NCBI RefSeq assembly: GCF_003336245.1
Contig: NZ_QPHM01000001.1
Location: 496,001 to 560,000 of the forward strand
Direction of reading: 5' to 3'
Source of the DNA: Haloplanus salinus
GTDB taxonomy: Archaea > Halobacteriota > Halobacteria > Halobacteriales > Haloferacaceae
DNA length: 64,000 bases
The notes under the pieces were generated by a model that was not told the DNA's origin, did not search any database, and was given only the letters and a program-made list of their open reading frames with translations. Numbering within the stretch: the stretch's first letter is position 1; each line of letters opens with the position of its first letter. The position numbers and the translations under genes are program-made. This document shows, in pieces, positions 51,212-59,408 of this stretch.

Positions 51212-51984
51212 TCACGCTCGCCTCGGACTTCGGCTCCCCGTATCCGGCTGCGATGAAAGGTGCCATTCTCCGGCGAAGCGACGCGCGCCTCGTCGACGTG
51301 AGCCACGACCTCCCTCGGGGGTCGATCCGTGCCTCGGCGTTCTGGCTCCGCGAGACCCTCCCGACCTTTCCGCCAGCGACCCACCTCGCCGTCGTCGACC
51401 CCGGCGTCGGCACCGACCGCGCCGTCCTCGTCGCGCGGGCGGGCGGACACACGCTCGTCGGCCCGGACAACGGTCTGTTGGTGCCCGTGGCTAGACGGCT
51501 CGCCACCGGGACTGACGCCGGCGTGGACTGGTTCCACGCCGACCCCGGCGACCCCGCCTCCGCGACGTTCCACGGCCGCGACGTGTTCGCGCCGCTCGCG
51601 GCGACGATCCACGAGGTCGTCACGGCTCGCGGCGTCGGCGCCCTCGACGATCACGACCGGCTGACGCCGGCCGAACCGGTCGACTGTCGACTGCCGGAGG
51701 CGACCGTCGACGACGACCGTGCCGAGGGGTTCGTCCTCGCCGTCGACGACTTCGGGAACGTGATCACGAACGTCCCGGGCGACGTCCTCGACGGGCGGAC
51801 GGCCGTCCGTGTGAACGGCCGGGAAGTGCCCGTGGGCGAGACGTTCGGCGCGGTCGAGCCCGGGAGTCCACTGGCCGTCGTCGGGAGCCACGGCTACGTC
51901 GAGTGTGACGTGAACGACGGCCGTGGCGACGAGTGGTTCGGGCTTTCGCCGGGGGATGCGGTCGAACTCGGCGGCGTGGAGTGA
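51208..51984 (+). CDS. SAM hydroxide adenosyltransferase (DUF62 family)
   Basis: 258 residues. ITLASDFGSPYPAAMKGAI, VDVSHDLPRGSI, VVDPGVGTDRAVL and VGPDNGLLVPVA are the four conserved blocks of the SAM-hydroxide adenosyltransferase/halogenase superfamily. The non-halogenating archaeal enzymes split SAM with hydroxide into adenosine and methionine. Translation is coupled to NadM by a 4-bp overlap. Role in the cell is not settled; control of SAM or provision of adenosine is inference. Confidence 0.92.
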   Translation: MITLASDFGSPYPAAMKGAILRRSDARLVDVSHDLPRGSIRASAFWLRETLPTFPPATHLAVVDPGVGTDRAVLVARAGGHTLVGPDNGLLVPVARRLATGTDAGVDWFHADPGDPASATFHGRDVFAPLAATIHEVVTARGVGALDDHDRLTPAEPVDCRLPEATVDDDRAEGFVLAVDDFGNVITNVPGDVLDGRTAVRVNGREVPVGETFGAVEPGSPLAVVGSHGYVECDVNDGRGDEWFGLSPGDAVELGGVE

Positions 51985-52005
51985 TACGGATTATTCTAAC
52001 TGTTC

Positions 52006-52043
52006 ACCGGTGGATCGCCGAGATGAGCTGGCGATCCACCGGT
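52006..52043. terminator. Perfect 14-bp inverted repeat between convergent genes, likely bidirectional terminator
   Basis: ACCGGTGGATCGCC (52006-52019) is matched by its exact reverse complement (52030-52043) across a 10-nt loop. It lies between the stops of the SAM hydrolase (51984) and the thermosome gene (52072). A TTATTCTAA stretch precedes and a TTACAATAAA stretch follows, so both strands have an AT tract beyond the stem. A mobile-element end cannot be excluded, but no partner copy is seen in the window. Confidence 0.6.
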
Positions 52044-52071
52044 AATGACTTACAATAAACCGTATGAGCGC

Positions 52072-53640
52072 TCAGCGCGCCGCGATCACGTCGTCGATGC
52101 GGAGGATCATCGTCGCGGCTTCGGCGGCGGAGCCGACGGCCGCCCGCTTCACCGCCGCGGGGTCGAGGATGCCGTACTCGACGGGGTCGTCGACGGTCCC
52201 GGAGCGGCCGCCGGCGATGACTCCCGCACGACCCTCGCGTTCGTGGTGGGTGCGGAGGTCGATCATCGCGTCGATGGGGTCTAAGCCGGTGTTCTCGGCG
52301 AGCGTGCGCGGCAGCGCCTCGATGGCGTCGGCGAAGGCTTCGACGGCGAGTTGCTTCCGTCCGGCGATGCGCGACGCGGCGTCGCGGACGCGGCTCGCGA
52401 CCGCGATTTCGGTCGCGCCGGCGCCGGGGACGACGCCACCGGATTCGACCGCGGCCACGACGCCGTCGACGGCGTCGGTGACCGCGCGTTCGAGTTCGTC
52501 GACGACGTGTTCGGTGCCGCCGCGGAGCAGGAGCGTCACGGCCGCCGCGGCCGCACCACCCTCGACGACGACGAGGTCGTCGCCGCCGAAGCGCTCGATG
52601 TCGACGGCGTCGGCGTGGCCGAGGGCGTCGGGATCGATGTCGGCGACCGTGCCGAGGCGGCGGGTGCCGACGGCACGGGCGATGGCCGTGGCGTCGCTCC
52701 CGTTCACGTTGCCGAAAGCGAGGATGCCGGCGCGGGCGAGGTGGCTGGCGACGCGGTCGTCGATCTGTTTCGTGCAGAAACAGACGTCGACGCCGGCGTC
52801 GGCGAGCGCCGAAGCGTAGCCGCGAAGCTCGGTCTCCTCGGCGTCGAGCGCGGCGTCGAGTTGGTCGACGCTGGTGATCGAATACTCGGTGTCGACCGCG
52901 CTCTTCCGAACGTCGAGTGCCACGTCGACGACCGCGACGGTCGCGTCGGGGACGGAGCGGGGCATGGCGTCGACGACCGGGTCCGTGTCGACGACGACGC
53001 CTTCGATCAGGCGGGTGGCGCTCGAACTCGCACCCGTGTGGGTGGCGATGTGGATGCTGTCGCGGTCGATGTCGCCGTCCGCCGTGACGTGTCGGACCGC
53101 GGCGACGACGCGCTCTGCGAGCGTCGCGGCGGATACGTCGCCCGTTCCCTTCCCGGTCATGCTCGACTCCGCGACGCGGCCCAACTGGTCGTCGTCGAGG
53201 GTCTCGGCGAGGACCAGTCGATCGATCGTGGCCAGCGCGATCCCGGCGGCCTCGTCGTACCCCTCGACGACGACCGTGGGGTGGAGGTCGTCGTCGAGAA
53301 GGTCCTCGGCGCGGACGAGGAGTTCGCCCGCCAGGACGGCCGCCGTCGTGGTGCCGTCGCCGACCGAATCCTCCTGGGACTCGGCCACCTCGACGATCAT
53401 CTGCGCGGCGGGGTGTTCGATGTCCATCTCGCCGAGGATGGTCGCGCCGTCGTTGGTTACGACGACGGTGCCCGAGGCGTCGACGAGCATCTTGTCCATG
53501 CCGCGCGGCCCGAGGGTCGTGCGGACGGCGTTCGCGACGGCTTTCCCCGCGCGGATGTTCGACTCCTGAGCCGATCGGCCCTGTGTCCGCTGCGTGTCGT
53601 CGGTCAAGATGTACAGCGGTTGCTGCATACGGGTACTCAT
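52072..53640 (-). CDS. Thermosome (group II chaperonin) subunit, complete
   Basis: 522 residues. Blocks: [46 protein letters not shown] (ATP hydrolysis Asp), [12 protein letters not shown], and a final [10 protein letters not shown] helix. It assembles into 8- or 9-fold chaperonin rings. The usual Gly/Met-rich disordered C-tail is missing. A TATATATA-type box with a very short leader fits heat-controlled expression. The window's left edge has a second subunit (1-534). Confidence 0.95.
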   Translation of the reverse strand: MSTRMQQPLYILTDDTQRTQGRSAQESNIRAGKAVANAVRTTLGPRGMDKMLVDASGTVVVTNDGATILGEMDIEHPAAQMIVEVAESQEDSVGDGTTTAAVLAGELLVRAEDLLDDDLHPTVVVEGYDEAAGIALATIDRLVLAETLDDDQLGRVAESSMTGKGTGDVSAATLAERVVAAVRHVTADGDIDRDSIHIATHTGASSSATRLIEGVVVDTDPVVDAMPRSVPDATVAVVDVALDVRKSAVDTEYSITSVDQLDAALDAEETELRGYASALADAGVDVCFCTKQIDDRVASHLARAGILAFGNVNGSDATAIARAVGTRRLGTVADIDPDALGHADAVDIERFGGDDLVVVEGGAAAAAVTLLLRGGTEHVVDELERAVTDAVDGVVAAVESGGVVPGAGATEIAVASRVRDAASRIAGRKQLAVEAFADAIEALPRTLAENTGLDPIDAMIDLRTHHEREGRAGVIAGGRSGTVDDPVEYGILDPAAVKRAAVGSAAEAATMILRIDDVIAAR

Positions 53641-53663
53641 GGTCAGAGAGAAGAACGCTTGCA

Positions 53664-53678
53664 GTTCTATATATACGT
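53664..53678 (-). promoter_or_regulatory. Strong TATA box of the thermosome gene
   Basis: The minus strand reads ACGTATATATAGAAC, centred ~31 nt before ATG 53640. It is the most perfect TATA box in the window, in keeping with a highly expressed, heat-responsive gene (inference). Confidence 0.65.
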
Positions 53679-53710
53679 TGTCGGAGCTGGGATAACACGC
53701 GGCACAGCGA

Positions 53711-54613
53711 TCAGCGCCAGTCGTACCGGGCGACCGCGCGGTCCGAGCGGTCGGAGACGCCGTGGGGGTTGCGCGTGGGCGTTCGATCCTCGACGCGGGC
53801 GGCGAGACCGTCCGCGACGCCGCGGGCGACGCCGGTCACGACGGCTCGCCCCGTGCCAAACCACTCGGTCGGCGCCAAGTCCCCGCGGACGACGTCCCGC
53901 CCGGCGTCGAGGGCGTCCCGCAGGGCGCGTCGGATCGTCCCGGTGGCCGCGGCCGGCTGGACGCCGTAGTTCTTCACGAGACGGTAGGCGAGCGATCGGA
54001 ACTCGACGCCACGGTCGCCCGTGGTGACGCCGCCGTCGGCGGAGTACTCCTGTCGGACGCACATCTCCGGTCGCCACGCCACCGCGTAGTCGAGGGCGGC
54101 GAGGCGGTGGGCGGCGTCCCGGTCGCCACCGGTTTCGAGGTATTCGTCGAAGCCGTCGAGGGCGTCGAGAACGGATCGCCGGAAGGCGACGTTCCCGCCG
54201 TTGAAGTAGGTCACCTCGCGGGAGCCGACTCGCCGGCGCTCGGACTCCTCGGTCGTCATGCCGCCGTCGAGGGTGCGGTGGGTCGGGCCGGTGACGACCG
54301 GCGCCTCCGGGAGTCCACCTTCGAGCCCCGCGAGCCACGACGGTTCGACCACGAGGTCGTACCGGAGGAGCGCCACCACGTCGCCGGTCACGACTTCGAG
54401 GCCGGCGTTGCGGGAGACGTTCGCGGTACGGGTGGACACCTCGACCAGTACGTCGACGTCGTCGCGGTCGCGGATCATCCCGGTAGTGCCGTCGGTCGAC
54501 GGCCCGTTGACGACGATCACCTCCGCGTCCGGGGCGTGCGCGTCGAGGGCATCGAGACACGCTGCGAGCCGATCCCGGCCGTTGAGGGTCGGTACTACTA
54601 CCGAGAGGTCCAT
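53711..54613 (-). CDS. Glycosyltransferase family 2
   Basis: 300 residues, GT-A fold. MDLSVVVPTLNGRDRLAACLDAL, VIVVNGPSTDGT, and TANVSRNAGLEVVTGDVVALL are the nucleotide-sugar half; YFNGGNVAFRRSVLDALDGFDE is the acceptor-side motif. Similar haloarchaeal proteins act in N-glycan or surface-glycan synthesis. Family motifs are clear; the DxD is replaced by a RYD-like segment. It lies 60 bp downstream of the methyltransferase gene on the same strand. Confidence 0.88.
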   Translation of the reverse strand: MDLSVVVPTLNGRDRLAACLDALDAHAPDAEVIVVNGPSTDGTTGMIRDRDDVDVLVEVSTRTANVSRNAGLEVVTGDVVALLRYDLVVEPSWLAGLEGGLPEAPVVTGPTHRTLDGGMTTEESERRRVGSREVTYFNGGNVAFRRSVLDALDGFDEYLETGGDRDAAHRLAALDYAVAWRPEMCVRQEYSADGGVTTGDRGVEFRSLAYRLVKNYGVQPAAATGTIRRALRDALDAGRDVVRGDLAPTEWFGTGRAVVTGVARGVADGLAARVEDRTPTRNPHGVSDRSDRAVARYDWR

Positions 54614-54673
54614 ATCCGATCACACCGACTCAGCGACCATAACGGTTCCCACTGAGGCGGTCGGGCCCACGGG

Positions 54674-55378
54674 CTACACGTGTGCGTTCCAATAGGACAC
54701 CGACGCGACGTAATCGCCGAGTGACGTGTCGCCGATTGCGGTGTCGGCGCTCCGGAACGCGCCGGCGAGGCGGTTGGGTATCTTCCGGTAGAAGCCGTAG
54801 GGAAGGACGAAGTCGTGACTCGCGTCGGTGAGCGTCAGTCCCGCCCCGTCGATGAGGCGTTGCACCTCCTCGTGGCCGTAGAGGTGTGACCCCATCGGAA
54901 GCAGCGAGTTGTAGAGGACGCGCGTGCTTCGGTCGTTGAACGTATCGAAGAAGACCTGCTCCTTGGAGACCCGACACATCTCCGCGAGGAACTTCGCCGG
55001 CGTGTCGGCGAGGTGAAAAAATCGCATCGCGAAGACGGTGTCGAAGTGGTCGTCCGGGAAGGGGAGTCGGGCGGCGTCGCCGCGGATGAACTCGATGCGG
55101 TCGGCGACGCCCGCCGCGCGGGCTTTCTTCCGACCCTCCGACATCATCGCCGAGGAGATGTCGAGGCCGACGATGTCCGCCCCGCGTTCGGCCAGCATGA
55201 CCGTGAACCGTCCCGTCCCGCAGGCAATTTCCAGCACCGTCCGGTCGTCGAGGGGGTTCAACGCGTCGAGAACGGCCCGCTTTTCCCGGCGGTCGATCAG
55301 CCGCCCACCGCGTGAAAACCGCTTGACGTCGTACTCCTGGGCGACTTCGTCCGCCTGGTACCACTCCTCTCCTTTCAC
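54674..55378 (-). CDS. Class I SAM-dependent methyltransferase
   Basis: 234 residues from GTG. VLEIACGTGRFTVML is motif I, VGLDISSAMM is motif II with the acidic residue, and GDAARLPFPDDHFDTVFAMRFFHL gives motifs III/IV, as in UbiE/type-11 methyltransferases. The substrate is unknown; similarity to sterol/quinone or sugar methyltransferases is not decisive. It precedes a glycosyltransferase gene, suggesting a glycan modification (inference). Confidence 0.88.
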   Translation of the reverse strand: MKGEEWYQADEVAQEYDVKRFSRGGRLIDRREKRAVLDALNPLDDRTVLEIACGTGRFTVMLAERGADIVGLDISSAMMSEGRKKARAAGVADRIEFIRGDAARLPFPDDHFDTVFAMRFFHLADTPAKFLAEMCRVSKEQVFFDTFNDRSTRVLYNSLLPMGSHLYGHEEVQRLIDGAGLTLTDASHDFVLPYGFYRKIPNRLAGAFRSADTAIGDTSLGDYVASVSYWNAHV

Positions 55379-55469
55379 GCTACGCGTCTCTTTGCCCGAA
55401 GATTAAAACCGTACTGGATATGCCGCCGGCCGCAACCGCCAGCCCGACCGGCGACGATCACGCCCCTAT

Positions 55470-55520
55470 TTGCGTATAATGTCATATAATGTGTCTCGTG
55501 TGTTTCCACGTATATGGAGA
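55470..55520 (+). promoter_or_regulatory. AT-rich divergent promoter of the small wHTH gene
   Basis: Three TATA-like stretches occur, GTATAATG (55474), CATATAATG (55483) and GTATATGG (55510), within a 176-bp gap. The last is ~40 nt before ATG 55555. The repeated TATAATG at ~9-bp spacing may mark a regulated promoter. Confidence 0.5.
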
Positions 55521-55554
55521 CAACCTTTACCACTACTGAGCCGGACTTCCGAGT

Positions 55555-55827
55555 ATGAGCACCACAGCGGCCGACTCCGTTGGTGACGACCGACTCACGA
55601 CCACCGAATACCGAGAACGACTGCGCGAACTCCCGCCGAGTGCGAAGCTCGTCGCGAAGGTGCTCGAAAGCGACTCGCCGCTCTCGCAGGGGCAACTCGC
55701 CGAGGAGTCGCTACTCCCCGACCGGACGGTTCGATACGCGCTGAACCGGCTGGAGGAGTCCGACATCGTCGACTCCCGGTACAGCTTCAAGGACGCCCGA
55801 AAGCAGGTCTACTTCCTCCGAACCTGA
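55555..55827 (+). CDS. Small winged-helix transcription regulator
   Basis: 90 residues, one MarR-like winged helix: ELPPSAKLVAKVLESDSPLSQGQLAEESLLPDRTVRYALNRLEESDIVD, then wing strands SRYSFKDARKQVYFL. Common in haloarchaea, function unknown. Its own upstream region has three TATA-like boxes, unusual here and suggestive of autoregulation (inference). Convergent with the zinc-ribbon gene. Confidence 0.88.
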   Translation: MSTTAADSVGDDRLTTTEYRERLRELPPSAKLVAKVLESDSPLSQGQLAEESLLPDRTVRYALNRLEESDIVDSRYSFKDARKQVYFLRT

Positions 55828-55899
55828 GACGGGGGAGCGTCCGTTCCGAGGGGGCGACGAAATCGACGGCGACCCCCCGGAGTACAGTTACGACAAGGC

Positions 55900-56328
55900 T
55901 CAGCGATCCCCGATCCGTTCGTCGTCGCGCGTGCCCGCACACCACGGACAGAAGGAAAGCTCCGGATCGAACTCCCGGCCGCAGGACGGGCACGAAGCGG
56001 ACGGCTCCGCGTCGCCTCGGACCGGCGTTCGGCGACCGACACCCCCGCGCCCCGACCGACGAGCGACGCGGTACGCATCGAACGTGTTCAGCGTAAACAA
56101 CAGGAGGAGCGGCCCGCTCACGCGGAGCGGGAGCGTCGAGAGCGTCACCGCCTCGGCGTCGACGAAGGTTGCGATCAGCATGAGTCCGGCCCCGAGTACG
56201 AGCGAGAACCACGCGAACGCGCGGCCCCACTCGCGGAGGTAGGCGTGGCCCGCGCCGGCGACGCCGATCACCGCACCGAGCACGCTCACGACGACGGCAA
56301 CGACCGCCCGACGATCCCGCTCACCCAT
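55900..56328 (-). CDS. Membrane protein with C-terminal zinc ribbon (DUF7575-like)
   Basis: 142 residues. Three to four membrane helices (AVVAVVVSVLGAVIGVAGAGHAY, WFSLVLGAGLMLIATFV, LPLRVSGPLLLLFTLNTF) are followed by a zinc ribbon SCPSCGREFDPELSFCPWC (four Cys in two pairs). Similar haloarchaeal proteins are annotated as zinc-ribbon membrane proteins of unknown function. Confidence 0.8.
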   Translation of the reverse strand: MGERDRRAVVAVVVSVLGAVIGVAGAGHAYLREWGRAFAWFSLVLGAGLMLIATFVDAEAVTLSTLPLRVSGPLLLLFTLNTFDAYRVARRSGRGGVGRRTPVRGDAEPSASCPSCGREFDPELSFCPWCAGTRDDERIGDR

Positions 56329-56354
56329 CGTGGGTGGATGGACACGCCACGCGC

Positions 56355-57044
56355 TTATAGCCTCTGCCGGTCGCCGAGACGGTCGATCAGGTCCGCGAGC
56401 GTCGCCAGATCGTACTGTCCTGGCGCGGTCGCCTCGGCGGGATCGACCGGCGCGTAACCGATCTTCGAGCCGTAGAGCGGGGCGACCGCCCGGGTGTGCC
56501 GGCCGGCCTCGCCCATCGCCATCGTCGCCACCCGGTCGCCGCGTTCGGTCGCCGCGTGCGTCGCCGACAACACCCGCAACGCGTCGCCGGGCGTCGTCGC
56601 GGTCACTGCAGCCTTCCCCACGTCGCCACGGTCGGCCGCCCTCGCGAGCGTCTCGTCGAGTCGGGCGGTCGAGGGCGTCGACTCGAAGTCGTGGACCGAC
56701 GCGATGACGCGCGCACCGTTGGAACGGGCCGTCGCTGCCGCCTGCCGTCCCGGATCGTCGCGCAGGCTCGCGAGTTCGATGTCGACCGCGCCGACGGCGT
56801 CGTGTTCGCTCGCCGCCTCCAGCGCCGCCAGTCGCTCCCGCTCCGGGGCGTCGGCCTCGCCGCCCTCCGACGGATCGCGGTTCGTGGCGATCACCGGCAG
56901 CGTCCCGCCGTAGTCGTCGAGTGCCGCGAGCGGGGTGGCCGCGAGATCCATCCGGAACTCGACGGCGTCGGCGTGGTCGCGAGCCGCCGGTTCGTCGTCG
57001 AGGTCGGCCGTCGCCGCCGCGATCACCAACGAGTCGAACTCCAT
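56355..57044 (-). CDS. aroD: Type I 3-dehydroquinate dehydratase
   Basis: 229 residues. AVEFRMDL (substrate Glu/Arg), IASVHDFEST (catalytic His) and GDVGKAAVTA (Schiff-base Lys) are the type I signatures; MAMGEAGRHTRAVAPLYGSKIGYAPV closes the barrel. It makes 3-dehydroshikimate from the AroB' product. ATG 57044 is family-like; a GTG at 57050 overlaps the upstream methyltransferase stop (GTGA) and is an alternative coupled start. Confidence 0.93.
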   Translation of the reverse strand: MEFDSLVIAAATADLDDEPAARDHADAVEFRMDLAATPLAALDDYGGTLPVIATNRDPSEGGEADAPERERLAALEAASEHDAVGAVDIELASLRDDPGRQAAATARSNGARVIASVHDFESTPSTARLDETLARAADRGDVGKAAVTATTPGDALRVLSATHAATERGDRVATMAMGEAGRHTRAVAPLYGSKIGYAPVDPAEATAPGQYDLATLADLIDRLGDRQRL

Positions 57045-57046
57045 GC

Positions 57047-58105
57047 TCACCCCTCGGACGGGTCTCGGTTAACCCCGTCGGCCGGATGGTGATCGAGGAC
57101 GTACCGCCGGCCCGTTCCGTCGGACCGCTCCGCCACCGAGCCGACGACGTAGGGGCGTATCCGTCGCTCGCGTTTCGTCACCACTCGAAAGTCGAAGTGG
57201 TCGGCCTCGTAGCCGCCGTCGCGGTCGACCATCGCCGCGCGGTGGCGGTCGAGTCGGTCGGCCACCCGACGCTCGGAGCACGCGGGCAGGTCGTCCAGTC
57301 GGTCGTCGAGGGCCGCGAACAGGTCGCCGTCCAGCTCGTAGCCGACCGAGTTTCGCGCGGCGTGCATGGCGGCGAGCGCCGTCGTCCCCGTCCCCGCGAA
57401 CGGATCGAGCACCCGGTCGCCGCGGACGGAGAACATCCGGATCAGCCGCAGCGGCACCTCCAGCGGGAACGCTGCGGATCGGTCGCGTCGGTCGCCGGTC
57501 TCGAGCGCCTGTTCCTCGCCGCGAAACTCCCAGAGGTCGGAGAACCAGCGATTGCGCTCCTCCCAGAAGTACGCGCTCTCGTACCGGCGGTCGTCGCCCG
57601 GCGGGAGGGACCGCGGCCCGCCCTTCCGGAAGAGGAGGACGTACTCGTGTTCGAGCGTGACGTAGGCGTTCGGCGGGAGCGTCCCCGACCCCATGAACTT
57701 GGTGTGGCTGTTGGTCGGCTTCCGCCAGAGCACGTCCGGAAGTGGCGTCAACCCACGGGAGCGGAGGGCGTCGACGATCCGGGCGTGGTTGGGGTACTGC
57801 TGGAACTCGTCCCCGACCGAGCGGGTGGCGTCGCCGACGTTGACACAGGCGACGCCGCCGGGCGCGAGGACGCGGGTCACTTCGTCCCACACGGCGTCGA
57901 GTTGGGCGTGCATCAGGTCGAACGCGGCGTCGCCGTCGCCGGCGTCCAGGGCTGCGCGCACGTCCGGGTCGCGCGCCGCGAAGAGGTCGTCCCAGAGGTC
58001 GATCATCGGGTACGGCGGCGACGTGACGACGAGGTGGGTCGACTCGTCGGCGACGGCGCTCATGTCACCCGCGTCGCCGACGTGGAGGACGTGTTCCGTC
58101 CGCAT
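57047..58105 (-). CDS. DNA methyltransferase, probable N4-cytosine type
   Basis: 352 residues. TSPPYPMIDLWDDLF (motif IV, residues 28-42) comes before VLDPFAGTGTTALAAMHA (motif I, ~230-245), a beta-class order; SPPY favours N4-methylcytosine. MRTEHVLHVGDAGDM is a normal start (ATG 58105). It methylates a DNA sequence that cannot be read off. No restriction enzyme gene is next to it. It sits upstream of aroD on the same strand with a few-base gap or GTGA overlap. Confidence 0.9.
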   Translation of the reverse strand: MRTEHVLHVGDAGDMSAVADESTHLVVTSPPYPMIDLWDDLFAARDPDVRAALDAGDGDAAFDLMHAQLDAVWDEVTRVLAPGGVACVNVGDATRSVGDEFQQYPNHARIVDALRSRGLTPLPDVLWRKPTNSHTKFMGSGTLPPNAYVTLEHEYVLLFRKGGPRSLPPGDDRRYESAYFWEERNRWFSDLWEFRGEEQALETGDRRDRSAAFPLEVPLRLIRMFSVRGDRVLDPFAGTGTTALAAMHAARNSVGYELDGDLFAALDDRLDDLPACSERRVADRLDRHRAAMVDRDGGYEADHFDFRVVTKRERRIRPYVVGSVAERSDGTGRRYVLDHHPADGVNRDPSEG

Positions 58106-58193
58106 CGACTCATCCTCCAGACCGCCGACGGGTATCGGTGTCGGTTCCGGCGGTGGCCGTCGCGTTCTTGCCCTTCCGCCGCCCATACCCGCC

Positions 58194-58925
58194 ATGGCCC
58201 CACCGAACCGCATCGTCTCCCTCGCGCCGGCGGCCACCGCGACCCTTCGCGAACTCGGCGTCGCGGACCGCCTGGTCGGGATCACGACCCACTGCCGCGC
58301 CGAACTCGACGCCGATCCAACGGTCCTCGGCGGGTGGTTGAACCCGGATCTGGACGAACTGGCGGCGCTCGACCCCGATATCGTCTGTACGAGCGATGCC
58401 CTCCAGGCGGAGGTTCGGGACGCGCTCCGTGACCGCGGCGTCCGCGTCTACCACATGGACGCCCGGACGCTCCCCGAGGTGATCGACGGCTTCGCCGCCC
58501 TCGGCGGCGCCGTGGGTCGGGAGGGTGCTGGCGAGCGGTTGGCCGCCCGGAGCCGCGAACGGCTCGACCGGATCCGTGACCGGGCGACGGACGCGCGGCC
58601 GACCGTCTACTGCGAGGAGTGGGCCGACCCGCCGATGGCCGCCGGCAACTGGGTGCCCGGAATCGTCGCCGCCGCGGGCGGACGCCACCCCTTCGTCGAC
58701 CCGGGCGATCGGTCACGGGCCGTCGCGCGCGAAGCCGTCGAGGCAGCCGACCCGGACCACGTCGTCCTCCACCACTGTGGGCACGGGTCACGCGCCGACC
58801 CCGCGACGTTCGCCGACCGCGGGTGGGCCGTGGACGCCGAGGTCCACGTCGTCGACGACGCCCTCCTGAACCAACCGAGTCCGAACCTGATCGACGGCGC
58901 CGAACGGCTGGCTGGACTGTTCTGA
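58194..58925 (+). CDS. Helical-backbone metal-receptor-like (BtuF-like) protein without signal peptide
   Basis: 243 residues. APPNRIVSLAPAATATLRELGVADRLVGITTHCRAELDADPTVLGGWLNPDLDELAALDPDIVCTSD is typical of the BtuF/FhuD fold that binds B12 or siderophores for ABC importers. There is no leader or lipobox, so it would stay in the cytoplasm. EEWADPPMAAGNWVPGIVAAAGG and VLHHCGHG follow. Such cytoplasmic versions exist in haloarchaea with unknown function. Divergent from the methyltransferase gene. Confidence 0.85.
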   Translation: MAPPNRIVSLAPAATATLRELGVADRLVGITTHCRAELDADPTVLGGWLNPDLDELAALDPDIVCTSDALQAEVRDALRDRGVRVYHMDARTLPEVIDGFAALGGAVGREGAGERLAARSRERLDRIRDRATDARPTVYCEEWADPPMAAGNWVPGIVAAAGGRHPFVDPGDRSRAVAREAVEAADPDHVVLHHCGHGSRADPATFADRGWAVDAEVHVVDDALLNQPSPNLIDGAERLAGLF

Positions 58926-58953
58926 CGCCCCGACTGTCGCACGTCCGACGGCG

Positions 58954-59265
58954 CTATCTCGGCCAACGGCCGGCCCGGGCGTCGATACCGACCGCGCTCC
59001 GTCCGAACAGGATAGCCAGCGCAACCGTGGCGCCCCGAAGCGTGGCCGCCCACGCCGAAGCGACCCATATCAACGGGTGGTAGTTGATCCGGAGCGCGAA
59101 CCGGGAGGCGAGGCCATTCGCGAGCATGAGCCACCGAACGGTCCGTTCGACCCCCGAACCGGTGAACGCGAACGCGGCGAACGGGGTGGCGAGGCTCGGG
59201 AAACTGTCGCCGAGGAGGGTGAGCGACACGACGAGGCCGAACGACGCGCACGCGGTCCGGGCCAC
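58954..59265 (-). CDS. Small membrane protein, uncertain start
   Basis: 103 residues from GTG 59265 (no ATG in the frame upstream before a stop near 59330). Two to three hydrophobic stretches: FGLVVSLTLLGDSFPSL, ATPFAAFAFTGSGVERTVRWLMLANGLASRF and WVASAWAATLRGATVALAILFG. Not recognised. The transmembrane pattern supports coding. An overlapping ATG frame (from 59320) is Arg/Pro-rich and rejected. Confidence 0.5.
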   Translation of the reverse strand: MARTACASFGLVVSLTLLGDSFPSLATPFAAFAFTGSGVERTVRWLMLANGLASRFALRINYHPLIWVASAWAATLRGATVALAILFGRSAVGIDARAGRWPR

Positions 59266-59408
59266 CCGCCGAGCCCAGCAGCCCGAGCCGACTGACCGCC
59301 GGTGGAGTTGGATTCGACATAGCGCCGACTACATCGGAACGGTCGATAAGCGTGCTCGTGGAGTCGGTCCGAGCACCCGGAACGATCCGGGGACGCCGAC
59401 GGGAGCGC
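59266..59408. other. 143-bp gap, nothing recognised
   Basis: The sequence between the small membrane gene and the AglD-like stop is GC-rich with no clear promoter, RNA or open frame of coding character. Confidence 0.5.

Noticed and set aside
52006-52043. Transposon end or integration site for the inverted repeat
   Set aside because: Only one copy is seen, it lies cleanly between stops, and no transposase or duplication is adjacent.
58607-59320. ATG frame beginning MSNPTPPAVSRLG opposite or overlapping the small membrane gene
   Set aside because: After ~18 residues it becomes Arg/Pro/Gly-rich without hydrophobic pattern. The overlapping frame from 59265 has a coherent membrane profile.
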